Assembly (NCBI GenBank): GCA_003142255.1
Contig: PLLO01000016.1
Location: 124,001 to 188,000, forward strand
Length of the DNA: 64,000 nucleotides
From: Bacteroidales bacterium
GTDB lineage: Bacteria; Bacteroidota; Bacteroidia; Bacteroidales; VadinHA17
Direction of reading: 5' to 3'
The notes beneath the pieces are model-generated. The model was not told the DNA's origin. It worked only from the letters and a program-made list of their open reading frames with translations, and did not search any database. Position numbers and translations under genes: made by a program. The stretch's first letter is position 1. Each line of letters opens with the position of its first letter. This document shows positions 36,129-44,615 of this stretch, piece after piece.

Positions 36129-37586
36129 ATGAGTGATATACGAAAACTTGAACCCGCACCAGTCTGGAATTATTTCCATGAAATAACACAAATTCCCCAT
36201 CCTTCAAAAATGGAGAAAAAACTTGCTGATTTCATTGTAAAATTTGGCAAGGACCATAAGCTCGAAACAACGGTTGACAAGGTTGGAAACGTTATAATAA
36301 AGAAACCTGCAACGAAAGGCCTGGAGAACCGTAAAGGAGTGATTCTTCAGTCTCACATCGATATGGTACCGCAGAAAAATAGCGACAAAAAACATGATTT
36401 TGCGAAAGACCCTATTCAGACCCTGATCGACGGTGAATGGGTAAAGGCAAATGGTACCACCCTCGGTTCTGACGATGGTATCGGAGTAGCATCGGCACTC
36501 GCCGTTCTTGCTTCAAAAGACCTTAAGCATGGTCCGATTGAAGCACTCTTTACTATTGACGAAGAGACAGGGATGACAGGTGCATTCGGCCTGAAGAAAG
36601 GTATTCTGAAAGGAGATATTCTGATGAATCTCGATTCGGAAGATGAAGGCGAACTTTATGTGGGCTGTGCAGGAGGAATTGATGTAAGCGCAACAAAAAA
36701 ATATGCTGAAGAAAATTCACCTCGCGGAATGACGGCATACCGTGTTGTGGCAAAGGGACTTAAAGGCGGACATTCAGGAGTAGATATCGCTCTCGGAAGA
36801 GCCAATTCCAACAAGCTGATGTTCAGGTTCCTCATGCAGGCTGGATCTGATTATAATATAAGGCTTGCAGAAGCAGCAGGAGGCGATCTCCGCAATGCTA
36901 TACCCCGCGAATCATACTCTGTACTTCTCGTTCCATCCAAATCAGTTAAACAGTTCGAGAAGTTTGTTAAGGGTTACGAAAAAATGTACAGGGCTGAATT
37001 TGCAGAGACAGAACCGACTCTTTCATTCACCTGTAAAAAGTGTGATTCTCCTGCAAAAGTAATGAGTAAGGCAGATCAGTTCAAGATCATCCGTGCAGTT
37101 TTTGCTTGTCCCAATGGCGTCGTGCGTATGAGCCAGGCGATGAAAGGACTTGTCGAAACCTCGAACAATATTGCTATTGTAAGGTGCATAAAAGGAAAAT
37201 TCGAAGCCCATAACCTTACAAGAAGCTCTGTTGACTCGTCGAAGGAATCGACTGCATGGAGAATTGCCGCTGTTTTCCAGCTTATTGATGCCAAAGTGAC
37301 TCTTACAGGAAGCTATCCCGGATGGAAACCAAATATGAATTCTCCGATCCTGAAAACAATGGGCGGAATATATAAGAAGATGTTCGGCAACACTCCGGAG
37401 ATAAAAGCTATTCATGCAGGCCTTGAGTGCGGATTGTTCGGAGGCGTTTATCCGAATCTCGATATGATTTCTTTTGGCCCGACGATCAAGTACCCACATT
37501 CACCTGATGAGAAAGTAAATATACTTTCAGTTAAAAAGTTTTATGATTTTCTGTGTGAAACATTGAAACAGGTACCTGCAAAATAA
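36129..37586 (+). CDS. pepD: aminoacyl-histidine dipeptidase (Xaa-His dipeptidase)
   Basis: A 485-residue M20-family zinc dipeptidase matching PepD. Metal-binding motifs are SHIDMV, GSDDGIG, DEETGMTG and GGHSGVDI, and the end has GLECGLFG. It hydrolyses dipeptides such as carnosine-type Xaa-His in the cytoplasm. The ATG at 36129 is preferred to the TTG at 36123. The gene is monocistronic and is followed by a two-way terminator. Confidence 0.9.
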   Translation: MSDIRKLEPAPVWNYFHEITQIPHPSKMEKKLADFIVKFGKDHKLETTVDKVGNVIIKKPATKGLENRKGVILQSHIDMVPQKNSDKKHDFAKDPIQTLIDGEWVKANGTTLGSDDGIGVASALAVLASKDLKHGPIEALFTIDEETGMTGAFGLKKGILKGDILMNLDSEDEGELYVGCAGGIDVSATKKYAEENSPRGMTAYRVVAKGLKGGHSGVDIALGRANSNKLMFRFLMQAGSDYNIRLAEAAGGDLRNAIPRESYSVLLVPSKSVKQFEKFVKGYEKMYRAEFAETEPTLSFTCKKCDSPAKVMSKADQFKIIRAVFACPNGVVRMSQAMKGLVETSNNIAIVRCIKGKFEAHNLTRSSVDSSKESTAWRIAAVFQLIDAKVTLTGSYPGWKPNMNSPILKTMGGIYKKMFGNTPEIKAIHAGLECGLFGGVYPNLDMISFGPTIKYPHSPDEKVNILSVKKFYDFLCETLKQVPAK

Positions 37587-37599
37587 AAATCAGGAATAA

Positions 37600-37640
37600 A
37601 ATAAAGAGCCCGGTGTAAATATTTACCCGGGCTCTTTATT
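37600..37640. terminator. bidirectional rho-independent terminator
   Basis: A 14-bp stem (AATAAAGAGCCCGG with its complement) around a 13-nt loop; each arm ends in an A/T-rich tail, so it can serve pepD and the convergent carboxylase operon. Confidence 0.8.
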
Positions 37641-37661
37641 TATTATATTATACTGAATTCA

Positions 37662-37696
37662 GTTCTACATTCACCGTGTGCCGTGCATCGTGTACC
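37662..37696 (-). repeat. heptanucleotide array after biotin carrier gene
   Basis: Five 7-bp units beginning with G (for example GGTACAC then GATGCAC), five bases after the stop codon on the minus strand. Confidence 0.65.
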
Positions 37697-37701
37697 TTTT
37701 T

Positions 37702-38229
37702 CTATTCCACCTTTATCACAATAAGCACATCATCCTTCATAACATTGCAGCCTGCTTTTGTGCTGACTTTAATTACTTTGCCGTTTACCGGTGACTGAAT
37801 TTCATTCTGCATCTTCATTGCTTCAAGGATTACCACCGGTTCGCCACGAAGGACGCTTGAACCTTCCCTCACAAGGACATCAATTATCTTGCCTGGCATA
37901 GGGGCTTTTAAAGACTCCTGCTCATTGACGCCCTTAGTTGAATTAATGACTTTCATCCTCTGAAGTGAAAATGGGGTCTCGACTGTGAATGTGTAGCTTA
38001 TATCGTTGAAAAGGATCTCGTACTTATTCTGCCTCGACCTTACGATCTCGACAGGATATTTCCGGTTCTTCCAGAGGATATATGTTCCGTACTTCTCGTC
38101 TGATTTAAGCTGGACAACATAATCTCTCCTGCCAATGCGAATCTTGTTCTTCAGCGGTACCGAAAAGCTGAATTTCCTGTTCTCGGATGAGAGAGCATAC
38201 AGCTTTTTTATTTTGAGGTTCTCGTTCAT
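37702..38229 (-). CDS. biotin carboxyl carrier protein of an acyl-CoA carboxylase
   Basis: A 175-residue protein whose C-terminal ~70 residues are a biotinyl domain with the biotin attachment Lys in VILEAMKMQNEI. The N-terminal part (about 1-100) is a beta-rich extension typical of Bacteroidota carriers. It is the third gene of a three-gene operon with the biotin carboxylase and carboxyltransferase, and carries carboxybiotin between them. The stretch LKAPMPGKIIDVLV starts the domain. Confidence 0.88.
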   Translation of the reverse strand: MNENLKIKKLYALSSENRKFSFSVPLKNKIRIGRRDYVVQLKSDEKYGTYILWKNRKYPVEIVRSRQNKYEILFNDISYTFTVETPFSLQRMKVINSTKGVNEQESLKAPMPGKIIDVLVREGSSVLRGEPVVILEAMKMQNEIQSPVNGKVIKVSTKAGCNVMKDDVLIVIKVE

Positions 38230-38245
38230 TGTGTCGCCGGCATGT

Positions 38246-39751
38246 TTAAAATTGGTTTATTCTTTTGTTGAGAAGCCAGGGGCTCATCTCTTTTCCGTTT
38301 TCAAAATCAACATTGATACTGTCCTCCTGAAGATTCTCTTCTACAAAAAGCTTTGTTGCAAGCCATGCGGCAAGCATCTCTTCGTACTCACTGTTCAGGT
38401 AGCATTTCTCAATATCTTTCTCAATAAAGGCAGTAGTAAAAGTTCCATCCTGGAATTTCTGGTTGCGCACCAGCATCCTGAAAAAAGGAAGAGTAGTTTT
38501 GGTTCCTTTTATCCAGACCTTGTCGAGCGCCATTTTGCAGTTTTTTATTGCTTCCTTCCTGTCTTTACCTGTAATGATCAGCTTTGCGATCATGGAATCG
38601 AATGAGGCAAGAATTATAGATCCCGGTTCAATCCCTGTGTCAACTCTTACATAAGAATCTGCAGGCATGCTAAGGTTTTCTATTTTGCCGGGAGCGGGAG
38701 CGAAGCCTGCCTGAACATCTTCTGCATTTATCCTGCACTCTATGGCCCAGCCTTTAAGTTTAATGTCTTCCTGCTTCATTGACAGTTGCTCACCTTCAGC
38801 AATCCTGATCTGCTGTTCTATCAAGTCAATACCGGTTATTGCTTCAGTTACAGGATGCTCTACTTGTATCCTGGTATTCATTTCCATGAAATAAAAATTC
38901 TTATCTGAATCGAGAAGAAATTCTACAGTACCAGCCGAATGATAATTGACCGCGCTTGCGATCTGAACTGCCATGTTCCCCATCACCCTGCGGAGCTCTG
39001 GATCAAGTGCGCAGGAAGGAGCCTCTTCAAGGAGCTTCTGATGCTTCCTCTGGATTGAACATTCTCTCTCCCCAAGATGAATAATATTCCCCTTTGTATC
39101 CCCAAGTATCTGAAATTCAATATGCTTTGGATTCTCAATATATTTTTCAATAAAAACTGAAGGGTCATTGAATGCCTTTTCAGCCTCCTTGCTTGCAGTG
39201 GAGAACATCCTTTCCATTTCTTCCTCCTTGCGGACAATTCTCATACCCCTTCCGCCACCTCCTGAGGCAGCCTTTATAATTACAGGATATCCTATTTTTG
39301 AAGCTGTCGCCAGTGCCTCTTCGACGTCTGAAATGTTTCCTGCACTGCCCATAGCCATTGGGATCCCGATTTTCAGGGCCAGCCTTCTGGCAATGGTTTT
39401 GTTTCCCATTTTATATATGGCATCGGGGGAGGGACCTATGAAAATAATCTTATTGTCGAAGCACTTCTGGGCGAAATAGGCATTTTCGGAAAGGAAGCCG
39501 TAACCTGGGTGAACAGCATCAGAACCTGTTTTCAGCGCAATGGAAATCAGCTTATCGATATCCAGGAATACGGGGATATCTGAGACATCTTCGCTGTTAT
39601 CAAAGATCTCGTCTGCAAATGAAAGATACATCGCACCGGATTCTGCCGCTGTTCTTATCGCAACAGTGCGGATCTTCATTTTCCCGGCGCTCTTCATTAC
39701 CCGGATAGCAATCTCACCCCTGTTCGCAATCAATATTTTTTTGATCTTCAT
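38246..39751 (-). CDS. biotin carboxylase subunit
   Basis: A 501-residue ATP-grasp enzyme with the glycine-rich loop SGGGGRGMRIV and EMNTRIQVEHPVTE, the AccC/PccA N-terminal family. It carboxylates the biotin of the neighbouring carrier with bicarbonate and ATP. The C-terminal ~50 residues extend past the usual AccC length. The gene is 16 bp upstream of the carrier gene. Because the carboxyltransferase is of the acyl-CoA type, it belongs to that complex rather than to fatty-acid-synthesis ACC. Confidence 0.9.
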   Translation of the reverse strand: MKIKKILIANRGEIAIRVMKSAGKMKIRTVAIRTAAESGAMYLSFADEIFDNSEDVSDIPVFLDIDKLISIALKTGSDAVHPGYGFLSENAYFAQKCFDNKIIFIGPSPDAIYKMGNKTIARRLALKIGIPMAMGSAGNISDVEEALATASKIGYPVIIKAASGGGGRGMRIVRKEEEMERMFSTASKEAEKAFNDPSVFIEKYIENPKHIEFQILGDTKGNIIHLGERECSIQRKHQKLLEEAPSCALDPELRRVMGNMAVQIASAVNYHSAGTVEFLLDSDKNFYFMEMNTRIQVEHPVTEAITGIDLIEQQIRIAEGEQLSMKQEDIKLKGWAIECRINAEDVQAGFAPAPGKIENLSMPADSYVRVDTGIEPGSIILASFDSMIAKLIITGKDRKEAIKNCKMALDKVWIKGTKTTLPFFRMLVRNQKFQDGTFTTAFIEKDIEKCYLNSEYEEMLAAWLATKLFVEENLQEDSINVDFENGKEMSPWLLNKRINQF

Positions 39752-39772
39752 ACTATTACAATTGAAATCTAG

Positions 39773-39817
39773 ATGCCATTGTACAGACAGGTCTCAGACC
39801 TGTCTCTACAATGGCAT
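39773..39817. repeat. palindromic repeat containing the carboxyltransferase stop codon
   Basis: Arms of 20 bp (ATGCCATTGTACAGACAGGT and its near-perfect complement, one mismatch) enclose a 5-nt loop, CTCAG. The right arm contains the last codons and stop of the carboxyltransferase gene at 39806. Confidence 0.8.
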
Positions 39818-41362
39818 ATTCCCATGCTTTCTTGCCGGTACCTTTACCCATTTATTGGAAAGAGCGTTAAAGGCCGATACAATTTTTTTGCGTGTAACGG
39901 CAGGATCAATTACCTCATCAATGTAACCGCACTCATCTGCGATAAAAGGATTTGCTATTTTGTCGCGGTATTTTTTTACAAGCTCTTTCTTAAGTTCCGC
40001 AGGATTTTTGGATTCAGCCAGCTCTTTACGATATAGTATCGCTACAGCCCCGTCAGGCCCCATTACTGCGATTTCTGCAGTAGGCCATGCAAAGCTGAAG
40101 TCGCCTCCCAGGTTTTTGCTGTTCATCACAATAAAGGCTCCGCCATATGCTTTCCTCAAAATGACTGTTATCTTCGGAACTGTGGCTTCGCTGTATGCAA
40201 ACAGCATTTTAGCGCCATGGCGTATAATACCAGCGTGTTCCTGGTCAATTCCGGGGAGAAATCCTGGTACATCTGCCAGGGTAAGGATTGGAATATTAAA
40301 GGCATCACAGAATCTTATAAATCTTGCTCCTTTAGTCGATGAATCAATGTCCAGCACTCCTGCAAGCACCTTAGGCTGGTTGGCGACTATACCGATAGTT
40401 TTTCCTTTAAGACGTCCAAAACCTGTAACGATATTGCCAGCAAAGAGCTCAGAGGTCTCAAAGAAGCTGTTTTTATCGATGATAAGATTAATGACATCCT
40501 TAACATCATATGCTTTATTCGGATCATCAGGAATAATATCCCTTAATTTCTCATTTATGTCCGGAGTTGCTCCGTCGTCAATAACCATCGGGGGGTTTTC
40601 GACATTATTTGAGGGCAGGTATGACAGAAATTTTTTCAGTGCCAGTATAGTATTCTCTTCGTCATCGTATATCATGTGTGCAACTCCGCTTTTTCGGGCA
40701 TGTATCTCTGCTCCGCCGAGCTGTTCGGATGTTACTTCCTCATTAAGAACTTCCTTAACCACATTCGGCCCAGTGACAAACATATAGCTGGTATGGCTTG
40801 TCATGAATACGAAATCAGTTAGGGCAGGGGAGTAGACTGCACCACCGGCAGCAGGACCCATCACGACTGATATCTGGGGGATGATACCTGATGAATGAAT
40901 AATGTTTTGAAATATTGTTGCATAGCCGCTAAGGCTTGCAACACCCTCCTGAATTCTCGCACCTCCGGAATCCATAAGACCTATAATCGGTGAACCCATT
41001 TTGAGGGCCATCTCCTGTATCTTTGCAATCTTTTTTGCATGGACAACCCCGAGAGATCCCCCCATTATTGTGAAATCCTGGGCATAGGCAAAAACTAGGC
41101 GTCCGTTCACTTTTCCATGGCCAACGATGACACCGTCACCATATGTCCTGTCAACTTTTCCGAATTCTACTGGCTGATCAGCAGGAGTGACAAATGCGTC
41201 AATTTCCTCAAAAGATCCGCTATCAAAAACAAGGCTGATCCTCTCATGAGCTGTCAGCTTTCCTTTGGAGTGCTGCTTTTCTGCCTGCTTCTCACTGAAC
41301 TGTTTTTTAAGTGCCTCCTGACGTTCGATGAAAGTCCTGTAACTTTTTCCGGAAAGATCCAT
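39806..41362 (-). CDS. acyl-CoA carboxylase carboxyltransferase subunit (propionyl/methylmalonyl-CoA type)
   Basis: A 518-residue protein with both crotonase-like halves of a carboxyltransferase, as in PccB and MmdA. The acyl-CoA motif is GLMDSGGARIQEGVASLSGY and the C-terminal half has PGFLPGIDQEHAGIIRHGAKMLFAYSEATVPKI. It would transfer CO2 to or from an acyl-CoA, most likely propionyl-/methylmalonyl-CoA, with the next two genes. The last three residues (MPL) and the stop come from a palindromic repeat. Confidence 0.88.
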   Translation of the reverse strand: MDLSGKSYRTFIERQEALKKQFSEKQAEKQHSKGKLTAHERISLVFDSGSFEEIDAFVTPADQPVEFGKVDRTYGDGVIVGHGKVNGRLVFAYAQDFTIMGGSLGVVHAKKIAKIQEMALKMGSPIIGLMDSGGARIQEGVASLSGYATIFQNIIHSSGIIPQISVVMGPAAGGAVYSPALTDFVFMTSHTSYMFVTGPNVVKEVLNEEVTSEQLGGAEIHARKSGVAHMIYDDEENTILALKKFLSYLPSNNVENPPMVIDDGATPDINEKLRDIIPDDPNKAYDVKDVINLIIDKNSFFETSELFAGNIVTGFGRLKGKTIGIVANQPKVLAGVLDIDSSTKGARFIRFCDAFNIPILTLADVPGFLPGIDQEHAGIIRHGAKMLFAYSEATVPKITVILRKAYGGAFIVMNSKNLGGDFSFAWPTAEIAVMGPDGAVAILYRKELAESKNPAELKKELVKKYRDKIANPFIADECGYIDEVIDPAVTRKKIVSAFNALSNKWVKVPARKHGNMPL

Positions 41363-41564
41363 ACACAGTTATATTTATTCTAAAATCAGGTTTAAAACAG
41401 AAAATGATTCATAAATGTTTATAACCAATTTTCCCGGGCGTAAAATTAGTCAATATCAAGATTTTTCCAAATAAAACTTCGACCGGCAAATGTCACGAAA
41501 TTCTAAAGTATAGATATACAATAGGTTAATATATCAAATATTTCGACCAACGATTGGTAAATAA

Positions 41565-42848
41565 TTATTTATCCTTTTCAGCCTGTATCATCGCCGACTC
41601 TTTTATAAATGATACCATAATGGCGGCAATCGCTATTAATATTACAAAAGAAATCATGAAAACAGGAAGAAAGGATTTGTTATTCATGCTCATCCCGGTA
41701 ACCATGATTATGCCGCTAAGCTGGCCAACCCAAAGCATTAGTCCCTGAGATGTCGATTCCGGTGCGGGTGCTGATATCTCTGCAGCATACTGAAATCCAA
41801 TAGGACCGGCGCTCATTACAAAGAAACCCAGGATGAATGAACAAACCAGTGCCATTGTATGAGCAGCTTCGGGATGAACCCCCGCTCCGCCGGTAAGAAT
41901 CGGGGCAAAAGTAATCCCCGCAATTCCCGGAATCATCCCAATGACACAAATCACAAGGAAAAGCTTTCTCTTTTTATAAAGATCAGATAAAATAGGTATT
42001 ATAATTGCACCGATAATACCCCCGATAAGCATTAATCCACCTATCAGCCCATTGGAATCGTCGACACCAATATAACTCGCAATTGAATCGACCATTGAAC
42101 TAACCGCATTGAATACTCCAAGGCCTATTGTGAAAAGCAGGATCATTATCCACATGTCCCGCATCTTGAAAATATGTTTCAGCCCGGCGAAAAAATCTAT
42201 CCGTGAATAATTTTCGTCCGACGGAGGTGTCTCAGGCTTTTCTCTCAGCAGGATCCATCCGGTCACTGAAAAAACAACAGTGATTATGCAATATATTTTC
42301 AACATACTTCCGATGCCATTTCCATATTCAGGTGATGAAGGCGAAGAGACAATAAGCATTGGAGTAACAACCATTGCAATCAAAATTCCGATATACTGTG
42401 CCAATGTTGCCAGTCCTGTCGCCATGGCCCTCTCCTTAACAGGGAACCATTTCGCGGCTACAGCCGTTGGAGAATTGATAATAAAGGGCTGCGCAATCGC
42501 CAGGATCACCTGTCCTGCCATTACCATATTAAATGATTCGCCTGAAAATCCCTTGAGACTTGCTCCGACAACTGTCAGAAGAACGCCGAGTCCGATTCCT
42601 TTCACTATTCCGAAAGTGGAAATGAAATATGATGCGGGTATGGCGAAAACCAGGTAAAGGATCATATATGATGAAGCCAGGAAATCGATGTTGAAGAATG
42701 AGAGGGGATTAAACCTTCCCTTGTAGTAAACCTCAGCGGCTCTCGCAATTGGAGCATGCGTGAGCCATTGAACCTGTGACATCATGGTGATCATCATCAG
42801 GGCAGCAAGGATTACCCAGCGGTATTTTGACAGTTTATTTGTTTCCAT
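41565..42848 (-). CDS. MFS transporter
   Basis: A 427-residue major facilitator with about 12 membrane helices. It has the half-way loop SDLYKKRKLF and the N-terminal pattern typical of the NarK/OxlT-like side of the superfamily, but the substrate is not evident. The gene starts directly after the transglutaminase-like gene (stop at 42849), so it is the last member of the four-gene operon starting at 45957. Between its stop and the carboxyltransferase start lies about 200 bp of AT-rich sequence without a gene. Confidence 0.8.
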   Translation of the reverse strand: METNKLSKYRWVILAALMMITMMSQVQWLTHAPIARAAEVYYKGRFNPLSFFNIDFLASSYMILYLVFAIPASYFISTFGIVKGIGLGVLLTVVGASLKGFSGESFNMVMAGQVILAIAQPFIINSPTAVAAKWFPVKERAMATGLATLAQYIGILIAMVVTPMLIVSSPSSPEYGNGIGSMLKIYCIITVVFSVTGWILLREKPETPPSDENYSRIDFFAGLKHIFKMRDMWIMILLFTIGLGVFNAVSSMVDSIASYIGVDDSNGLIGGLMLIGGIIGAIIIPILSDLYKKRKLFLVICVIGMIPGIAGITFAPILTGGAGVHPEAAHTMALVCSFILGFFVMSAGPIGFQYAAEISAPAPESTSQGLMLWVGQLSGIIMVTGMSMNNKSFLPVFMISFVILIAIAAIMVSFIKESAMIQAEKDK

Positions 42849-43478
42849 TTATTTATTATTTGTTTTTTTAGGTTTAAATAATCCTTCAGGCTTTGATCCG
42901 AGCAAACCAGCCCTGAGCATTGAATCACTTGCAGAATAAAGTCCTTTTATCATCTTATCGGTTACAACAGGAAAATGATGCAGCGATTCAATCTTATCAC
43001 CGATATATTCAAGATCTTCATCAGTGGTCGTCCAATGACGCGGTTCATAAGCTGTAAGGTCGAAGGGCAGTGAATATGATCTAAGTGATTTATAACCATC
43101 CGTATTGAAAAAGAAATCAAAATATGACATTATCAGCTCCCTGAGGCTCCTGTAAACAGGTTCCCTGAAACGGAGCGATGTGAAGTTCGATTTGGCAACT
43201 GCTCCCCAGCAGCCATTTTCCTTGAAAAGTGCTATAACGTGGTCGTCATCATTTACAGCCTTCATGTCGACAATGAGCGGCTTGTATCCCATGAATTGCA
43301 AGGCAGCAGCTGCAAACAGTGCCCCTTCAAAGCAATGGGCCGAACGCTTCTTTATCACCCACCTAGGTGATCTGCACTCATAATTTGGGTTATAGCCAAT
43401 CGAATCAAGATATGCCTGGATTTTGTCAGGATTGCTTAATGTTTTAAGAAACCCGGCCTCCTCTTTAGTCCACTCCAT
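42849..43478 (-). CDS. transglutaminase-like fold protein of unknown function
   Basis: A 209-residue cytoplasmic protein. The segment SAHCFEGALFAAAALQFMGYKPLIVDMK followed by DDDHVIALF has the order Cys49, Asp71, His80 seen in transglutaminase-like/cysteine-protease folds, which suggests an acyl-transfer or hydrolase activity. No named family is recognised. It is sandwiched between the sugar kinase and an MFS carrier, with only 24 bp and 0 bp spacers, so it is likely part of the same sugar or peptidoglycan-fragment pathway. Confidence 0.65.
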   Translation of the reverse strand: MEWTKEEAGFLKTLSNPDKIQAYLDSIGYNPNYECRSPRWVIKKRSAHCFEGALFAAAALQFMGYKPLIVDMKAVNDDDHVIALFKENGCWGAVAKSNFTSLRFREPVYRSLRELIMSYFDFFFNTDGYKSLRSYSLPFDLTAYEPRHWTTTDEDLEYIGDKIESLHHFPVVTDKMIKGLYSASDSMLRAGLLGSKPEGLFKPKKTNNK

Positions 43479-43479
43479 A

Positions 43480-43520
43480 CCTTACTTTTTACTTTTTACT
43501 TTTTACTTTTGTCTTTTATC
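43480..43520 (-). repeat. heptanucleotide array spanning a stop codon
   Basis: Read on the minus strand, GATAAAA, then GACAAAA, then three copies of GTAAAAA and a partial unit. It encodes the last five residues and the stop of the sugar kinase gene and ends one base before the next gene's ATG. Confidence 0.75.
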
Positions 43521-44615
43521 TTTAATCAGAACATCAATAATCTTCTTCATCTCTTCATATTGCTCTTCCATGCTCACGACAAGCTTAAGCTGTGCCTGTG
43601 CTCTCTCAAGATTATGATGCTCATGGTTTATCTTGAAATAATTATCGCCATCAATGTAATCAGTCAGAAATCTGGTGGCTATGGTGTATGTGATGAGTCT
43701 CGGTGCAAACGCAAGGTATTCCTTTTCAGTATCGTTGAGAGTGTTGCAGGTCTCTGAAAGGTACCCTTTTGAATAAGCTTCAAAGAGTTCAATATCCATT
43801 TTTATCTTTGAAAGATCTTTTTCATCTTCAACTGCAGTATTTGCCGCAGTCCGGATAGCGTCACCAAAATCATAATGGATATACCCAGGCATCACGGTAT
43901 CAAGGTCAATTACGCAAAGAGCCTTGTTGTTACTGTCAAGGAGGATATTGTTGAACTTTGTATCATTATGAGTGATTCTAAGAGGGATTTTTCCCTCTCT
44001 GCCAAGCCTGAGGATTATTTTCATATCGTCGGCCCTACTGAGAACAGACGAGATCTCATCTCCGATATTACCTACCCTGCCAGAAGGATCAGTCTTTATG
44101 ACTTTTTGAAATGTTTCAAGCCGTTTCTCAATGTTGTGGAAATATGGAATAGTCTCATGCAGCGGCTCTCCCGGAAGATCAGCCAGCATAGCCTGGAAAC
44201 GGCCTATAGCTTTCCCTCCTTCGTAAGCCTTCCCGGGTGTATCAACAATATTATAGGAGCGGTGATCCGAGATGAAAATATACATCCTCCAGTACTTTCC
44301 CTGTTTATCTGTTATCCAGCTTTTGCCTTCTTTTGACGGGATAAGCCTCAGGCATTCTCTCCTGAGATCAGACCCCGGAATGGCGCTCAGTTTTTTCCGG
44401 AGATGAACTGTGACTCTTTCAATATTCTCCTGAAGCTCTGGTATGTTTTTAAATATCCTGCTGTTAAGTCGCTGAATGATATAATCATCCTTGTCATTTT
44501 CCACGGTTTCGACCCTGAAGGTATCATGAATATGACCGCTTCCGAAAGGCTCTCCCTTTAAAAAGGTGCCTTCTGTGCAGAAACATTCAAATATTTCTTT
44601 CAGATCAGTTTCCAT
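43503..44615 (-). CDS. NahK/APH-family sugar kinase (N-acetylhexosamine kinase-like)
   Basis: A 370-residue phosphotransferase of the APH fold. The catalytic loop is ITHNDTKFNNILLD and the metal motif is CVIDLDTVMPG, followed by YDFGDAIR. The closest recognised group is the N-acetylhexosamine 1-kinase (NahK/LnpB) and 'mucin desulfatase' kinases. It would phosphorylate a sugar imported by the FucP-like carrier whose gene overlaps it by 11 bp. The C-terminal DKRQK is encoded by a heptanucleotide array. Confidence 0.82.
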   Translation of the reverse strand: METDLKEIFECFCTEGTFLKGEPFGSGHIHDTFRVETVENDKDDYIIQRLNSRIFKNIPELQENIERVTVHLRKKLSAIPGSDLRRECLRLIPSKEGKSWITDKQGKYWRMYIFISDHRSYNIVDTPGKAYEGGKAIGRFQAMLADLPGEPLHETIPYFHNIEKRLETFQKVIKTDPSGRVGNIGDEISSVLSRADDMKIILRLGREGKIPLRITHNDTKFNNILLDSNNKALCVIDLDTVMPGYIHYDFGDAIRTAANTAVEDEKDLSKIKMDIELFEAYSKGYLSETCNTLNDTEKEYLAFAPRLITYTIATRFLTDYIDGDNYFKINHEHHNLERAQAQLKLVVSMEEQYEEMKKIIDVLIKDKRQK

